Assembly: GCA_964236735.1 (NCBI GenBank)
Contig: CAXSFM010000011.1
Coordinates: 107,138 to 171,137, forward strand
From: JAIVJG01 sp964236735
GTDB lineage: Bacteria > Acidobacteriota > Blastocatellia > Pyrinomonadales > Pyrinomonadaceae
Length of the DNA stretch: 64,000 nucleotides
Direction: 5' to 3'
Shown: piece after piece, positions 9,038-17,763 of the stretch
Layout of the letters: each line of letters begins with the position of its first letter
Numbering within the stretch: position 1 is the stretch's first letter
The notes under the pieces: model-generated
Told to the model about the DNA's origin: nothing
Databases searched by the model: none
The model's input: the letters and a program-made list of their open reading frames with translations, nothing else
Program-made: the position numbers and the translations under genes

Positions 9038-10624
9038 TTATTGACCGCCGGCTTTGACCGAGCCTTTCGGCAATTCTATCGCGCGCAGTCCGACACGCGA
9101 CGGGTCACTCCCGACCACCATGCCCGCGCCGTTTGCCGTCGCCGCCACTACCATCGCCCGCGCCAGCGAGTTCGTCGCAACAATCGCCTGACGCCGCCCC
9201 GTGTCTTCCTCGACCTTCCAGATTAAATGACCGTCGCGCCCGGAAAAGCCGTAAGCGAAAGACGCGCCGCCCGGCACGATCACATCGAGGATGCCATCGC
9301 CGTTCAAGTCCGCGAAGGCTGCGGAGTCGGCATCAAGCGCGCCTTCCGAATACCACTTCACAGTTCCGTCCAACGTGCTCACTAGCGCGACACGCCCGCG
9401 TTTGGTAACCATGACGATTTCCGTCGCTCCGTCGCCGTCGAGATCAGCCGCAGTCAAAGTCCCGCGCACCATGTCATTGTCGGCGGCGATGCGTCCGAGC
9501 GTTTTCAGTTCGGAGACGGTGATCGCCTCCAAGCCGCCTTCCACGCCGACGATCAAAAGCTGCATCCCGCTCGCCTGCACGACCAGCGGCGCAGTGGTGA
9601 TGTTAGCGGATTCTTTCGTCTCACGAATCACATTTCCATCAAGTCCGCGAAGTTGAATCTTATTATTCTTCAGCGTCAGAGCGAATCCGCGTGTCTCCCC
9701 AGACGTGAGCGGGAACGGCGAGCCGATGGCATCAGCATCGAGCTTTTGATCCGAGATGACCGCGCCGGTTTTTCCGTCGAGCACATAAAATTTTTGCGTG
9801 TTGTCCGTGACGATGCCAAGCTGCGTCGCGCCGTCGCCCTTGATGTCCGCGGCGACGCCGCTCGCCGCCGCGCCATCGAGTTTCGCGCGCCAGATTTCTT
9901 TTCCACTTACACCATGCAGAGCGCGTATGCCGCCGTCATATGCCACCACGATGGTCGTCTCGCCTGTCCCGCTCGTCACGACAAGCGGAATGAAAGGCGC
10001 GCTCTTGCTCCCGCTTCCAATCTCTTCCCCGCGTTTTGCTTCGGGACGAAAACGCGCCGTCCAGAGCGCAATCCCGCTCGTTCCATCAATCGCAAAAATG
10101 AGTCCGTCACGATTGACGGCCACGATGTCAACAACCTCATTGGAGCGTAAATGCGCCGCCACAAGACGCGGCACTTCGCCCGTCGCCGTCCGCCATCCGG
10201 CGGTGTCGGACGGCGCGATCACGTCCGCAACCGCCACGTCCTTTTCAGTCCCGGACGAATTTATTTCCACCGGAACGGGCTTCGTGTATGAACCCGTCTC
10301 GCCGACGGCGGGCGCGACACGCCAGAAATATTTTCCCGGCGGCAATTCGCTGACGACGAGTTGCCGTCCCGTCACGGCGCGGTCAAACACGATGTCGTTG
10401 AAGCCTTCATCGCTCGCCAACTGTAAACGATACCGCTCGACGCCCGGCCTGCCCGACCAGCGGATCAGCGTTGCGGCATTTGGCGTTTGCGGCGGCTTTC
10501 GTTTTGCCGGCGGCGGTTGAGCGTTAGGCTTTTGCGCGCTGGCAGGAAGCGCGCAGGAAAAGACTGCGAGAACAGACGCAAGCATCGTGAGTTTCTTCAC
10601 GGCAAGGAAAAATCTGGACATCAT
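9038..10624 (-). CDS. Exported FG-GAP/VCBS beta-propeller protein
   Basis: A 528-residue secreted protein. Residues 1-31 are a signal peptide (LTMLASVLAVFSCALPASAQ). A Pro/Lys-rich linker follows, then a fibronectin-III-like segment (about 50-125; RWSGRPGVERYRLQLAS, LPPGKYFWRVAP). The rest is a propeller with PQQ-like and FG-GAP blades: IDGTSGIALWTARF, VSGKEIWRAKL, DLDGDGATEIVMV and DLNGDGILDVIVPGG. The DxDGDG loops are calcium-binding in such repeats. The start codon overlaps the stop of the OmpR-type regulator by 4 bases (ATGA), so the two are translationally coupled. A sensory or cell-surface scaffold role is possible but not shown. Confidence 0.85.
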   Translation of the reverse strand: MMSRFFLAVKKLTMLASVLAVFSCALPASAQKPNAQPPPAKRKPPQTPNAATLIRWSGRPGVERYRLQLASDEGFNDIVFDRAVTGRQLVVSELPPGKYFWRVAPAVGETGSYTKPVPVEINSSGTEKDVAVADVIAPSDTAGWRTATGEVPRLVAAHLRSNEVVDIVAVNRDGLIFAIDGTSGIALWTARFRPEAKRGEEIGSGSKSAPFIPLVVTSGTGETTIVVAYDGGIRALHGVSGKEIWRAKLDGAAASGVAADIKGDGATQLGIVTDNTQKFYVLDGKTGAVISDQKLDADAIGSPFPLTSGETRGFALTLKNNKIQLRGLDGNVIRETKESANITTAPLVVQASGMQLLIVGVEGGLEAITVSELKTLGRIAADNDMVRGTLTAADLDGDGATEIVMVTKRGRVALVSTLDGTVKWYSEGALDADSAAFADLNGDGILDVIVPGGASFAYGFSGRDGHLIWKVEEDTGRRQAIVATNSLARAMVVAATANGAGMVVGSDPSRVGLRAIELPKGSVKAGGQ

Positions 10625-11325
10625 GGGGCCTCGTTAATTTTATACCCGACGCCACGCACGGTCAGGACGTAGTGCGGGTTCTTGGGGTCAGTTTCGATTT
10701 TGCGGCGCAGGCGATTGATGTGCGGGTCAACGTTGCGCTGGTATCCTTCGTATTCAGTGCTCCAAACTTCATCGAGTAAATCATTGCGCGACCACGCGCG
10801 ACCGGGATCGCTCGCCAGCCGTTCGAGAATGTGAAATTCGAGCGGCGTCAATTCAACACGCTGACCATTGATGGTTACTTCATGGCGGCGTTTGTCTATC
10901 ACCAATTCGCCAATCGTATAACGGTCGGAGTTTTTTTCGTCTTCGTCCGGCGGCAAACTTCCGGCGCGTCTGAGCAGAGCTTGAACGCGCATTTCCAGCT
11001 CGCGCGGGCTGAAAGGTTTCGCGAGATAGTCGTCCGCGCCGGCCTCGAAGCCTGCGACCTTGTCGTCCACCGCGTCGTGTGCCGTCAAAAAAAGCGTGGG
11101 CGTTTTGATACCGCGCTCTCGCACGCGCTTGAGCAATTCGAGACCGGACATGCCGGACATCGTGACATCAAAAATAAAGCACTCGAACTGCCCGGAGAGC
11201 GCAGGTTCGAGACCTTCTTCGGCGCTTTCTTTTTCCACCACCTCGAACTTGAGCCGGCGAAAATACTCAGCCAGCAAGAGGCGCATACTCAAATCGTCAT
11301 CAACAATCAGCAGTCTTGGGTTCAC
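10621..11325 (-). CDS. OmpR/PhoB-family response regulator
   Basis: A 234-residue two-component regulator. The receiver has the acidic pair at D9-D11, phosphoacceptor D53 (CFIFDVTMSG) and the conserved Lys in LAKPFS (about 103). Residues about 130-230 are a winged-helix DNA-binding domain (VELTPLEFHILERLAS, LLDEVW, NVDPHINRLRRKIE, VRGVGYKI). It starts at a GTG with no strong ribosome binding site. No kinase gene is adjacent; instead the stop overlaps the start of an exported propeller protein. Its partner kinase must lie elsewhere, or be the orphan-like kinase at 4756. Confidence 0.95.
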   Translation of the reverse strand: MNPRLLIVDDDLSMRLLLAEYFRRLKFEVVEKESAEEGLEPALSGQFECFIFDVTMSGMSGLELLKRVRERGIKTPTLFLTAHDAVDDKVAGFEAGADDYLAKPFSPRELEMRVQALLRRAGSLPPDEDEKNSDRYTIGELVIDKRRHEVTINGQRVELTPLEFHILERLASDPGRAWSRNDLLDEVWSTEYEGYQRNVDPHINRLRRKIETDPKNPHYVLTVRGVGYKINEAP

Positions 11326-11567
11326 TCTTTTTTTTACAGCCTCGAAGAATTACAGGCTCACAATTTTCAGGATCGAGCGTCACGCCAGACTATAGCGCAT
11401 CGGGCACCAAAGCGCGTCGCACGCGGCGGGAAATTTTATCCAGCGACATGATACACGCCGCTGTGTCTTGACGGCAAAAGCTTTTGCTCCGTATAGTTTC
11501 GGCTTGCGGCGCGCGGCGTCGAATCCTTCCCCACACAGTCAGGCGTTCACTTTCAAAGCAATCGGCG

Positions 11568-13388
11568 ATGCGTGATTTACGACGACTTTTAGTCTATCTC
11601 AAACCACACTGGGGAAAATTCACGCTCGCCACCTTCGCGATGGTCGTCGGCGGACTGTTGCAGAGCGCGACCGGCGCGCTCATCGTCCCCATCTTCGATC
11701 AGGCTCTGCGGCAGGGCGGAACCGAGACGCAACGCACGCCGACGCTCTACGGCCTGCAACGCTTCATCCCCGATTCCGGCTTCGCCGCGTGGCGCACCAT
11801 CGCGCTGCTGCTCATCATCTTCACCATCGTCAAAGGCATCGCTGAATATTTTTCCACTTATCTGATGGCGCGCGTCGGGCAAGAGGCCGTCGTCAAACTG
11901 CGCGAAGACATGTACGGTCATCTCCACGCGCAGTCGGCGGATTTTTTCGAGCGGCATCGCACGAACTATCTCGTCTCGCGTCTCGTCGGGGCGGCGGCCT
12001 CCATCGAAGTGGCTGTCTCGCAGACCGTGCGCGACATGCTGCGTGAAAGTTTCACTCTCGTCTTTTTTCTCGCGGCGTCGTTTTACTATTCGTGGCGTCT
12101 GACGCTCGGCTCGCTGCTCATCGCGCCCGTCATCGGTTTCCTGACGGCGCGCTTCGGTCGGTCTCTCCGCAATCTCGCGCGCGAGTCTTTCGAGGGCAGC
12201 CAGAGTCTCGTTGACACCGCGCAGGAGGCTCTCGCGAATCAAACCATCGTCAAAGCCTACGTCGCGGAAGAGCGCGAGCGCGGGCGTTTTTCTCGTGTCG
12301 CGCAGCAAATCAAACGCGCCAATTTACGCACGGCGAAGATTAACGGCGCGGCTCCGCCGACTATTGAAATGATCGGCGTGATCGCCGTCGCCATCTTGCT
12401 CTTCTTCGCGCAACGCGAAATTATCTCAGGCCACCTGAACGCCGCACAGTTCGTCACGTTCCTCTTCTTCATGTTCTCAAGTTACGACCCGATGCGGAAA
12501 CTCTCGCGCCTCCACAACGGGATGGAGCAGGCGCTCGCCGCCGCGCGCCACGTCTGGGAAGTGTTGGACGAGCACGCGGAGATGCACGAGAAACCGGATG
12601 CCGTCACGCTCAAACCTCTGTGCGAAAGCATCGAACTGCGGCACGTCCAATTCAGTTACGGCAACGACGAGCGGAGCATTCTTCGTGACATCACGCTGAA
12701 AATTCCTGCCGGGCAGATGGTCGCGCTCGTCGGCGAATCGGGCGGCGGCAAATCAACTCTGACGAAACTGATTCCGCGTTTTCACGACCCGTCGGGCGGC
12801 GCGGTCTTGTGGGACGGCGTTGACCTGCGCGACGCGCGCGTCCAGTCGCTGCGTCGCAACATCGCGCTCGTCACGCAGGAGACCGTGCTTTTCAACGACA
12901 CGGTTCGCTACAACATTTCATACAGCCGACCCGAAGCGAGCGAGGCTGAAATTGAAGAAGCGGCGCGCGTGGCCTTCGCCCACGACTTTATCAAGGAGTT
13001 GCCGGCGGGTTACGACACGATTGTCGGCGAGCGCGGCATCTTCCTCTCCGGCGGCCAACGCCAGCGGCTCGCCATCGCGCGTGCGGTGCTGGCGCGCGCC
13101 TCCGTGCTTGTGCTCGATGAAGCGACATCCGCGCTCGATGCCGAATCCGAGCGGCTCGTGCAGAAAGCTCTCAACAATTTGACGCAAGGCCGCACGACAA
13201 TCGTCATCGCGCATCGTCTCTCGACAGTTCGACGCGCCGATCAAATCGTCGTTATCGAGCGCGGGCGCATTATCGAAAGCGGCAGGCACGCCGAGTTGCT
13301 CAGACAGGGCGGCGCATACCAAAGATTATACGAATTACAATTCGCCGATGAAGAGGAGGAAGCTGAACCCGTGATTAGCGGCCAGTGA
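11568..13388 (+). CDS. MsbA-like ABC exporter (fused TMD-NBD)
   Basis: A half-transporter of 606 residues that should homodimerise in the inner membrane. Residues about 1-320 form a six-helix exporter domain (FTLATFAMVVGGLLQSA, LTLGSLLIAPVIGFLTA). The nucleotide-binding domain follows: Walker A GESGGGKST (about 388-396), Q-loop LVTQETVLF, signature LSGGQRQRL (about 493), Walker B VLVLDEATSALD and the H-loop IVIAHRLST. Best matches by pattern are MsbA/lipid or multidrug exporters; lipid A flipping is plausible but unproven. The ATG at 11568 is chosen because the 28 residues ahead of it look unconserved; there is no strong ribosome binding site at either place. It precedes yicC-gmk-rpoZ. Confidence 0.92.
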   Translation: MRDLRRLLVYLKPHWGKFTLATFAMVVGGLLQSATGALIVPIFDQALRQGGTETQRTPTLYGLQRFIPDSGFAAWRTIALLLIIFTIVKGIAEYFSTYLMARVGQEAVVKLREDMYGHLHAQSADFFERHRTNYLVSRLVGAAASIEVAVSQTVRDMLRESFTLVFFLAASFYYSWRLTLGSLLIAPVIGFLTARFGRSLRNLARESFEGSQSLVDTAQEALANQTIVKAYVAEERERGRFSRVAQQIKRANLRTAKINGAAPPTIEMIGVIAVAILLFFAQREIISGHLNAAQFVTFLFFMFSSYDPMRKLSRLHNGMEQALAAARHVWEVLDEHAEMHEKPDAVTLKPLCESIELRHVQFSYGNDERSILRDITLKIPAGQMVALVGESGGGKSTLTKLIPRFHDPSGGAVLWDGVDLRDARVQSLRRNIALVTQETVLFNDTVRYNISYSRPEASEAEIEEAARVAFAHDFIKELPAGYDTIVGERGIFLSGGQRQRLAIARAVLARASVLVLDEATSALDAESERLVQKALNNLTQGRTTIVIAHRLSTVRRADQIVVIERGRIIESGRHAELLRQGGAYQRLYELQFADEEEEAEPVISGQ

Positions 13389-13456
13389 ATTTCGTTTCAG
13401 TGATGCTGCAATCGAGCGTCACTGCCCACTGCCCACTGCCCACCGTTCACTATGCT

Positions 13457-14338
13457 ATGAAATCCATGACCGGCTTCGGACGGGGCGTGGCGACGGGCGC
13501 GGACTTTAACGTCGCCGTTGACCTCAAGACCGTCAACAATCGCTTTCTCGACGTTCATCTACGCACGACCTCCGAGCTTTCAAACGTGGAGGCTCTCGTG
13601 CGCGCGCGCATCAGCGAGCGTCTCTCGCGCGGGCGCGTTGACGTGAACGTCACGCTTGATCGCACGGCGGAGGTTTTGTATGAGTTGAATCGCCCGCTCA
13701 TCGCCGGTTTCCTGCAAGCGATACGCGAGATGCAACAAGAGTTCGGGCTGTCTGGCGAGCCGGACATCAACGTGCTGGCGCGTCTGCCCGGAGCGATGCA
13801 GCCATCGCGAAGCGGCGTCAGCGAAGAGATGTTGCGCGGCATGGAACAAGCAGTCGGGCAGGCGCTCGACGAGTTGGAAGCGATGCGCGCGCGCGAAGGA
13901 GCGGCATTGGCGGCGGAGATGCATTCGCGCCTCGACGAGATTGAACGGCATGTTCCCATCATCGAAGCGTTGGCGGGCGGAGAGGTGGAAGCTTATCGCG
14001 CGCGCGTCTATCAAAGAATCAGCAAAATGCTGGCGCGCGACGGGTTGGAAATTATCGAGCTTGATCAGGGGCGTCTGGCGCAGGAAGTGGCGTATCTCGC
14101 CGACCGCAGCGACATCACGGAGGAAATCACGCGCCTTCGCAGCCACATCTCGCAGTATCGCGAAACGCTTGATGAGAGCGGCGAGATCGGCAAGCGGCTC
14201 GATTTTCTTTCACAGGAACTCAACCGCGAAGCCAACACAGTGCTCTCGAAATCCACCGACATCGCGATTAAAGAATCCGCGATTGCGATCAAGGCGGCGA
14301 TAGAAAAACTTCGCGAGCAGGTACAGAACGTTGAGTGA
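13457..14338 (+). CDS. yicC: YicC-family endoribonuclease
   Basis: A 293-residue YicC protein. The family signature MKSMTGFGRG opens the protein, followed by NNRFLDVHLR (about 33-42) and the C-terminal hallmark GKRLDFLSQELNREANTVLSKS. Family members are RNA-binding endoribonucleases involved in small-RNA turnover. The longer frame from 13385 overlaps the transporter stop and lacks family similarity in its first 24 residues, so the ATG at 13457 is used. The stop overlaps the guanylate kinase start, and the gene order yicC-gmk-rpoZ is widely conserved. Confidence 0.95.
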   Translation: MKSMTGFGRGVATGADFNVAVDLKTVNNRFLDVHLRTTSELSNVEALVRARISERLSRGRVDVNVTLDRTAEVLYELNRPLIAGFLQAIREMQQEFGLSGEPDINVLARLPGAMQPSRSGVSEEMLRGMEQAVGQALDELEAMRAREGAALAAEMHSRLDEIERHVPIIEALAGGEVEAYRARVYQRISKMLARDGLEIIELDQGRLAQEVAYLADRSDITEEITRLRSHISQYRETLDESGEIGKRLDFLSQELNREANTVLSKSTDIAIKESAIAIKAAIEKLREQVQNVE

Positions 14339-15017
14339 ATCGCCCATCAATGGTGCGGAGATGAAGCCGGCTGATGATGTCGTCATCGGCTCTCATGGCT
14401 CGCTCTTCGTCATCAGTTCCCCCTCCGGCGGCGGCAAAGGGACTTTGATAAAAAAGTTGCTGGCGACTGTCCCCAATCTCAGCTATTCGATTTCGTGGAC
14501 GACGCGACGCCCGCGCAAATCCGAAACCAACGGCGTTGACTATCATTTCGTCTCCGTCGCCGAGTTCGAGCGCATACGTGAAAACAACGGCTTCCTTGAG
14601 TGGGCGGTTGTGCATGGAAATTTTTACGGGACGGCGCGGCATGTCGTCGAACGTGAATTAGCCGGCGGGCGGGACATCATTCTGGAAATTGACGTGCAGG
14701 GCGCGAAGTCTGTGCGTGCCGCGATGTCTTCTGTGGTCAGCATCTTTATCCTCCCGCCATCTTACGAGATTTTGCGCGAGCGTTTGACGACGCGCATGAC
14801 CGAGCGTCAGGATGCGTTAATGCTTCGTTTACGAAACGCGCGGGGCGAGGTGGAGCACTACACAGAGTTTGATTATGTCGTGCTCAACGATGAGGTGGAG
14901 CGCGCGGCGGCGCAATTGGCTTCAATAGTGTATGCTGAGAGAGCAAGACGCGCGCGTCAGGAATGGTGGGCGCGGCGCGTGGTCGAAAGTTTTCCCGATC
15001 CTTCGATTGCCGAATAA
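14331..15017 (+). CDS. gmk: Guanylate kinase
   Basis: A guanylate kinase that makes GDP from GMP with ATP. The P-loop is SSPSGGGKGTL (about 29-39). The GMP-binding motifs are SWTTRRPRKSETNGVDY (about 55-71) and LEWAVVHGNFYGT; ILEIDVQGA is Walker B. Total length with the TTG start at 14331 is 228; the ATG at 14361 would give 218, closer to the usual 205-210. The TTG overlaps the yicC stop by 8 bases, favouring coupling. The C-terminus (about 195-228) is a short extension. Confidence 0.95.
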   Translation: MSESPINGAEMKPADDVVIGSHGSLFVISSPSGGGKGTLIKKLLATVPNLSYSISWTTRRPRKSETNGVDYHFVSVAEFERIRENNGFLEWAVVHGNFYGTARHVVERELAGGRDIILEIDVQGAKSVRAAMSSVVSIFILPPSYEILRERLTTRMTERQDALMLRLRNARGEVEHYTEFDYVVLNDEVERAAAQLASIVYAERARRARQEWWARRVVESFPDPSIAE

Positions 15018-15101
15018 TCGTTGGCTTGTTTAGTTGGAATCAATCGAACTTAAATTTTAAGAATGGAGGCCGGCATTATTTGTGCCGCGTGATTGAAACT
15101 G

Positions 15102-15341
15102 ATGGCTAAAGAAATTGAGACCGTGACGACCGATGTGCAGGGTGAGTTAGAGGAATTTAATCCGCCGGAGTTGGATTCAAAGTACCGCATGATTATTGTG
15201 GCCGCGCAGAGAAGCAAGCAGCTTCAAAAGGGCGCTCGCCCGCGCGTCGAGATGGATATGCAGAGGCACAAGCCGACGCGCGTCGCGCTTGAAGAAGTTC
15301 AGCGCGGGCGTGTAAATTTCAAGATTACCGAGCGCGAATAA
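15102..15341 (+). CDS. rpoZ: RNA polymerase omega subunit
   Basis: A 79-residue omega subunit that helps assemble the beta-prime subunit of RNA polymerase. The conserved core is SKYRMIIVAAQRSKQL followed by a basic loop and TRVALEEVQRGRVNF. The position directly after gmk supports the call. The ATG at 15102 (MAKEIETV) is chosen over a TTG at 15093. A GGAGG at 15064-15068 is too far upstream to serve either start, so initiation may be weak. Confidence 0.9.
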   Translation: MAKEIETVTTDVQGELEEFNPPELDSKYRMIIVAAQRSKQLQKGARPRVEMDMQRHKPTRVALEEVQRGRVNFKITERE

Positions 15342-15355
15342 GTTACGGAAAGCTG

Positions 15356-15784
15356 TTATTGCCTGTTCCTGTAAGCGTGCTCAACTTCGCGTGCGGCACT
15401 CTCTTCGGCTATCGCAAGATAAGCGTTCATCCTTCCCGCCGCATTCCACTCGCCGCCGTCCTTCAGCGCGCGCCAGTAGCCGCGAAGATACTTATAAAAG
15501 AACTTGAGGTATCCGTCTCTTTCGTATTGCAGGACGTGTGTTGTCTCGTGCGCGAGCAGCCACGCGGGCACAACTATTTTGCCTTCCGCATCACGAGCGA
15601 CAAATTTACGCGCAACGAAAATGTCCCGGCCAAATGTAATCGCGCCCATCTTGATCGCTTTCATCAAAAGACGCGCGAACCACCCCGTGTGAATTCTGAC
15701 CGGAGGCAACTGTAGCCCGGTCTCAGCAAAATGCTGACGCAGAAAATTTTCGATTTCGTGATGCGCGGCGGCGGCAAGTTTCAT
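15356..15784 (-). CDS. DUF4157-like protein with HETTH zinc motif
   Basis: A 142-residue protein. The centre has WLLAHETTHVLQYERDG, an HExxH zinc-binding motif with a glutamine-tyrosine following, as in the DUF4157/eCIS-core family of putative metallopeptidases. Upstream, GAITFGRDIFVARKF resembles the conserved strand of that family. No signal peptide or membrane segment is seen. It converges on rpoZ with only 14 bp between the stops. No contractile-injection genes are nearby, so the protein is better read as a solitary zinc protease-like domain. Confidence 0.75.
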   Translation of the reverse strand: MKLAAAAHHEIENFLRQHFAETGLQLPPVRIHTGWFARLLMKAIKMGAITFGRDIFVARKFVARDAEGKIVVPAWLLAHETTHVLQYERDGYLKFFYKYLRGYWRALKDGGEWNAAGRMNAYLAIAEESAAREVEHAYRNRQ

Positions 15785-15805
15785 TTTGAGAAGCAGCGTT
15801 TACGC

Positions 15806-17515
15806 TTACAGCCCTTTGTAATCCGGCCCGCCGCCGCCTTCCGGCGTGACCCAGTTGATAATCTGGTAAGGGTCCATGATGTCGCACGTCTTACAATGGA
15901 CGCAGTTCGAGAAGTTAATTTGTAATTTACTCTTCCCTTCGTCTCCATCCTTCACCATCTCATAGACGGCAGCCGGGCAGAAACGCTGGCACGGATTGCC
16001 GTACTCTTCGACACAGCGCGTCGCGCAAATCTCCGTGTCGAGGACGTGCAAATGCGTCGGCTGGTCTTCATCGTGCGAGACGGCGGCGTGATACACATCC
16101 GTCACTTTATTGAACGTCAGCTTATTATCAAAACGCAGTTTCGGATAACGCTGCTCAAGATCGTCGCCGTGATAACCGAAGTTTGAGAGCTTCTTCAAAA
16201 CTGCGTGTCCCGGCTCGTTCGTCGTGCGGTCGAATAATCCCCACGAGCGACCGCGCGTGATGAACTGCAAGCCCGCGTTGGCGATGCCGAGCCAACGACC
16301 GTGCTTGAAGCCGGCGTGAAAATTTCTCACGCTCTTCAACTCTTTCATAATCCAACTCGCACGCACGAGCCGCGAATATTGCTTGAGCTGATTGGCGGAA
16401 TAATCTTCCGCAAGCAGAGCCTCGAAAATCGCTTCGGCGGCGAGCATCCCGCTTTTGATGGCTGTGTGGATGCCTTTGAGCCTCTGCGAATTGAGGAAGC
16501 CCGCGCTGTCGCCGACGAGCAACACGCCGTCCGCGTACATCTGCGGGATCGCAAAAAAGCCGCCCGCCGCAATCGTCTTCGCACCATAGCGAATCATCTT
16601 GCCGCCTTCGAGCAGCTTGCTGATGAACGGATGCGTCTTGTAACTCTGAAACTCCGCGTGCGGGTCGAGCAGCGGGTCGCGGTAATCGAGTCCGGTCACG
16701 TAACCGATATTCAAAATGCGATTCTGCATTCCATAAATCCACCCGCCGCCGTAGGTGTGGCCGTCCGACGGAAACCCCAGCGTGTGCGTCACGCGCCCGG
16801 CAGGATAACGGTCGTCCGGCAATTCCCAGAGTTCCTTGATGCCCAGACTATAGACCTGCGGCTCGCGTCCATCGTTCAAGTTCAGGCGTTGCGCGAGTTG
16901 TTTGGTCAAAGACCCGCGAGGCCCTTCGCCGAGCACGGTGACTTTGGCGAGAATGTCCACGCCCGGCTCAAAATTCGGCTTGCGCTTGCCTTCACGGCTC
17001 ACCCCCTTATCGCCCGTTCGCACGCCGACAATACGGTCGCGCTCGTCATACAACATTTCCGCGCCGGGAAATTCCGGGAAAATGTTGACGCCGACTTCCT
17101 CGCACTTCTCGCCGAGCCACGCCGTCAGTTTGTTCAGAGAGACGATGTAGTAACCGTGATTCTTGAGCGGCGGCGGCGTGAGCGGCGAACTGATGGCGTG
17201 CGTTTTTGTCAGATAGAGAAAGTTGTCTTCCTTGACCGGCGATTCGAGCGGCGCACCCTGCTCGATAAAATCCGGCATCAACTCGGCCAACGCCTTCGGG
17301 TCCATCACCGCGCCGGAGAGAATGTGTGACCCGACCGTCGCACCCTTTTCGATAATGGCGATTTGGACTTCTCCGAGCGACTTCCCTGCGCGCTCGCCTT
17401 TCGCGATGGCTTCGTCGTGCTGCTTGATGAGCCTCGATAAGTGAAACGCGCCGCTCAGGTTCGCGGGGCCAGCGCCGACGAATAAAACATCCATCTCGAT
17501 ACTTTCACGTTGCAT
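15806..17515 (-). CDS. Electron transfer flavoprotein-ubiquinone oxidoreductase
   Basis: A 569-residue ETF-QO, which passes electrons from reduced ETF (fatty-acid and amino-acid dehydrogenases) to the membrane quinone pool. The N-terminal FAD-binding motif is VLFVGAGPANLSGAFHL. Later landmarks are GAVMDPKALAELMPDF, LVGDSAGFLNSQRLKGIHTA (second FAD motif) and the C-terminal 4Fe-4S domain with CVEEYGNPCQRFCPA and NCVHCKTCDIMDP. Length is usual for the family. The start at 17515 has GAGGAG 7 nt upstream and precedes the flavin motif; a longer frame to 17551 adds an unconserved tail. No etfA/etfB gene is in the window. Confidence 0.95.
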   Translation of the reverse strand: MQRESIEMDVLFVGAGPANLSGAFHLSRLIKQHDEAIAKGERAGKSLGEVQIAIIEKGATVGSHILSGAVMDPKALAELMPDFIEQGAPLESPVKEDNFLYLTKTHAISSPLTPPPLKNHGYYIVSLNKLTAWLGEKCEEVGVNIFPEFPGAEMLYDERDRIVGVRTGDKGVSREGKRKPNFEPGVDILAKVTVLGEGPRGSLTKQLAQRLNLNDGREPQVYSLGIKELWELPDDRYPAGRVTHTLGFPSDGHTYGGGWIYGMQNRILNIGYVTGLDYRDPLLDPHAEFQSYKTHPFISKLLEGGKMIRYGAKTIAAGGFFAIPQMYADGVLLVGDSAGFLNSQRLKGIHTAIKSGMLAAEAIFEALLAEDYSANQLKQYSRLVRASWIMKELKSVRNFHAGFKHGRWLGIANAGLQFITRGRSWGLFDRTTNEPGHAVLKKLSNFGYHGDDLEQRYPKLRFDNKLTFNKVTDVYHAAVSHDEDQPTHLHVLDTEICATRCVEEYGNPCQRFCPAAVYEMVKDGDEGKSKLQINFSNCVHCKTCDIMDPYQIINWVTPEGGGGPDYKGL

Positions 17516-17692
17516 GTTTGCACTCCTCACTATCCGATGTTCGGGTCTCACACATCAGCCGAATCTTTCCTGAACACTTCAAGTGTTCACCATGAATTAT
17601 GCGGTCTGTCAAAAATGAATCGCCATTCAGTTTATCCGTAGAGTCAACAAATAGCAAAATGAAGCGCTCAAAATTGGCTGCTAGAGGCGCGT

Positions 17693-17721
17693 TTGCTGAA
17701 TCCATAAGAGCAAGACATAAT
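17693..17721 (+). promoter_or_regulatory. Candidate sigma-70-type promoter of yyaL-like gene
   Basis: TTGCTG at 17693-17698 and CATAAT at 17716-17721 are 17 nt apart and lie 42 bases before the start codon of the downstream gene. Recognised by eye only. Confidence 0.4.
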
Positions 17722-17763
17722 CTCTTCAACAAACAACACAGCAACACAACGAGGATCAGTTAA

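Noticed and set aside
15356..15784. Contractile injection system toxin or core component
   Set aside because: The HETTH domain fits DUF4157, but no sheath, spike or baseplate gene is near.
17505..17747. 80-codon minus-strand frame upstream of the ETF-quinone oxidoreductase gene
   Set aside because: No family likeness; runs into the true start region and the promoter of the divergent gene.
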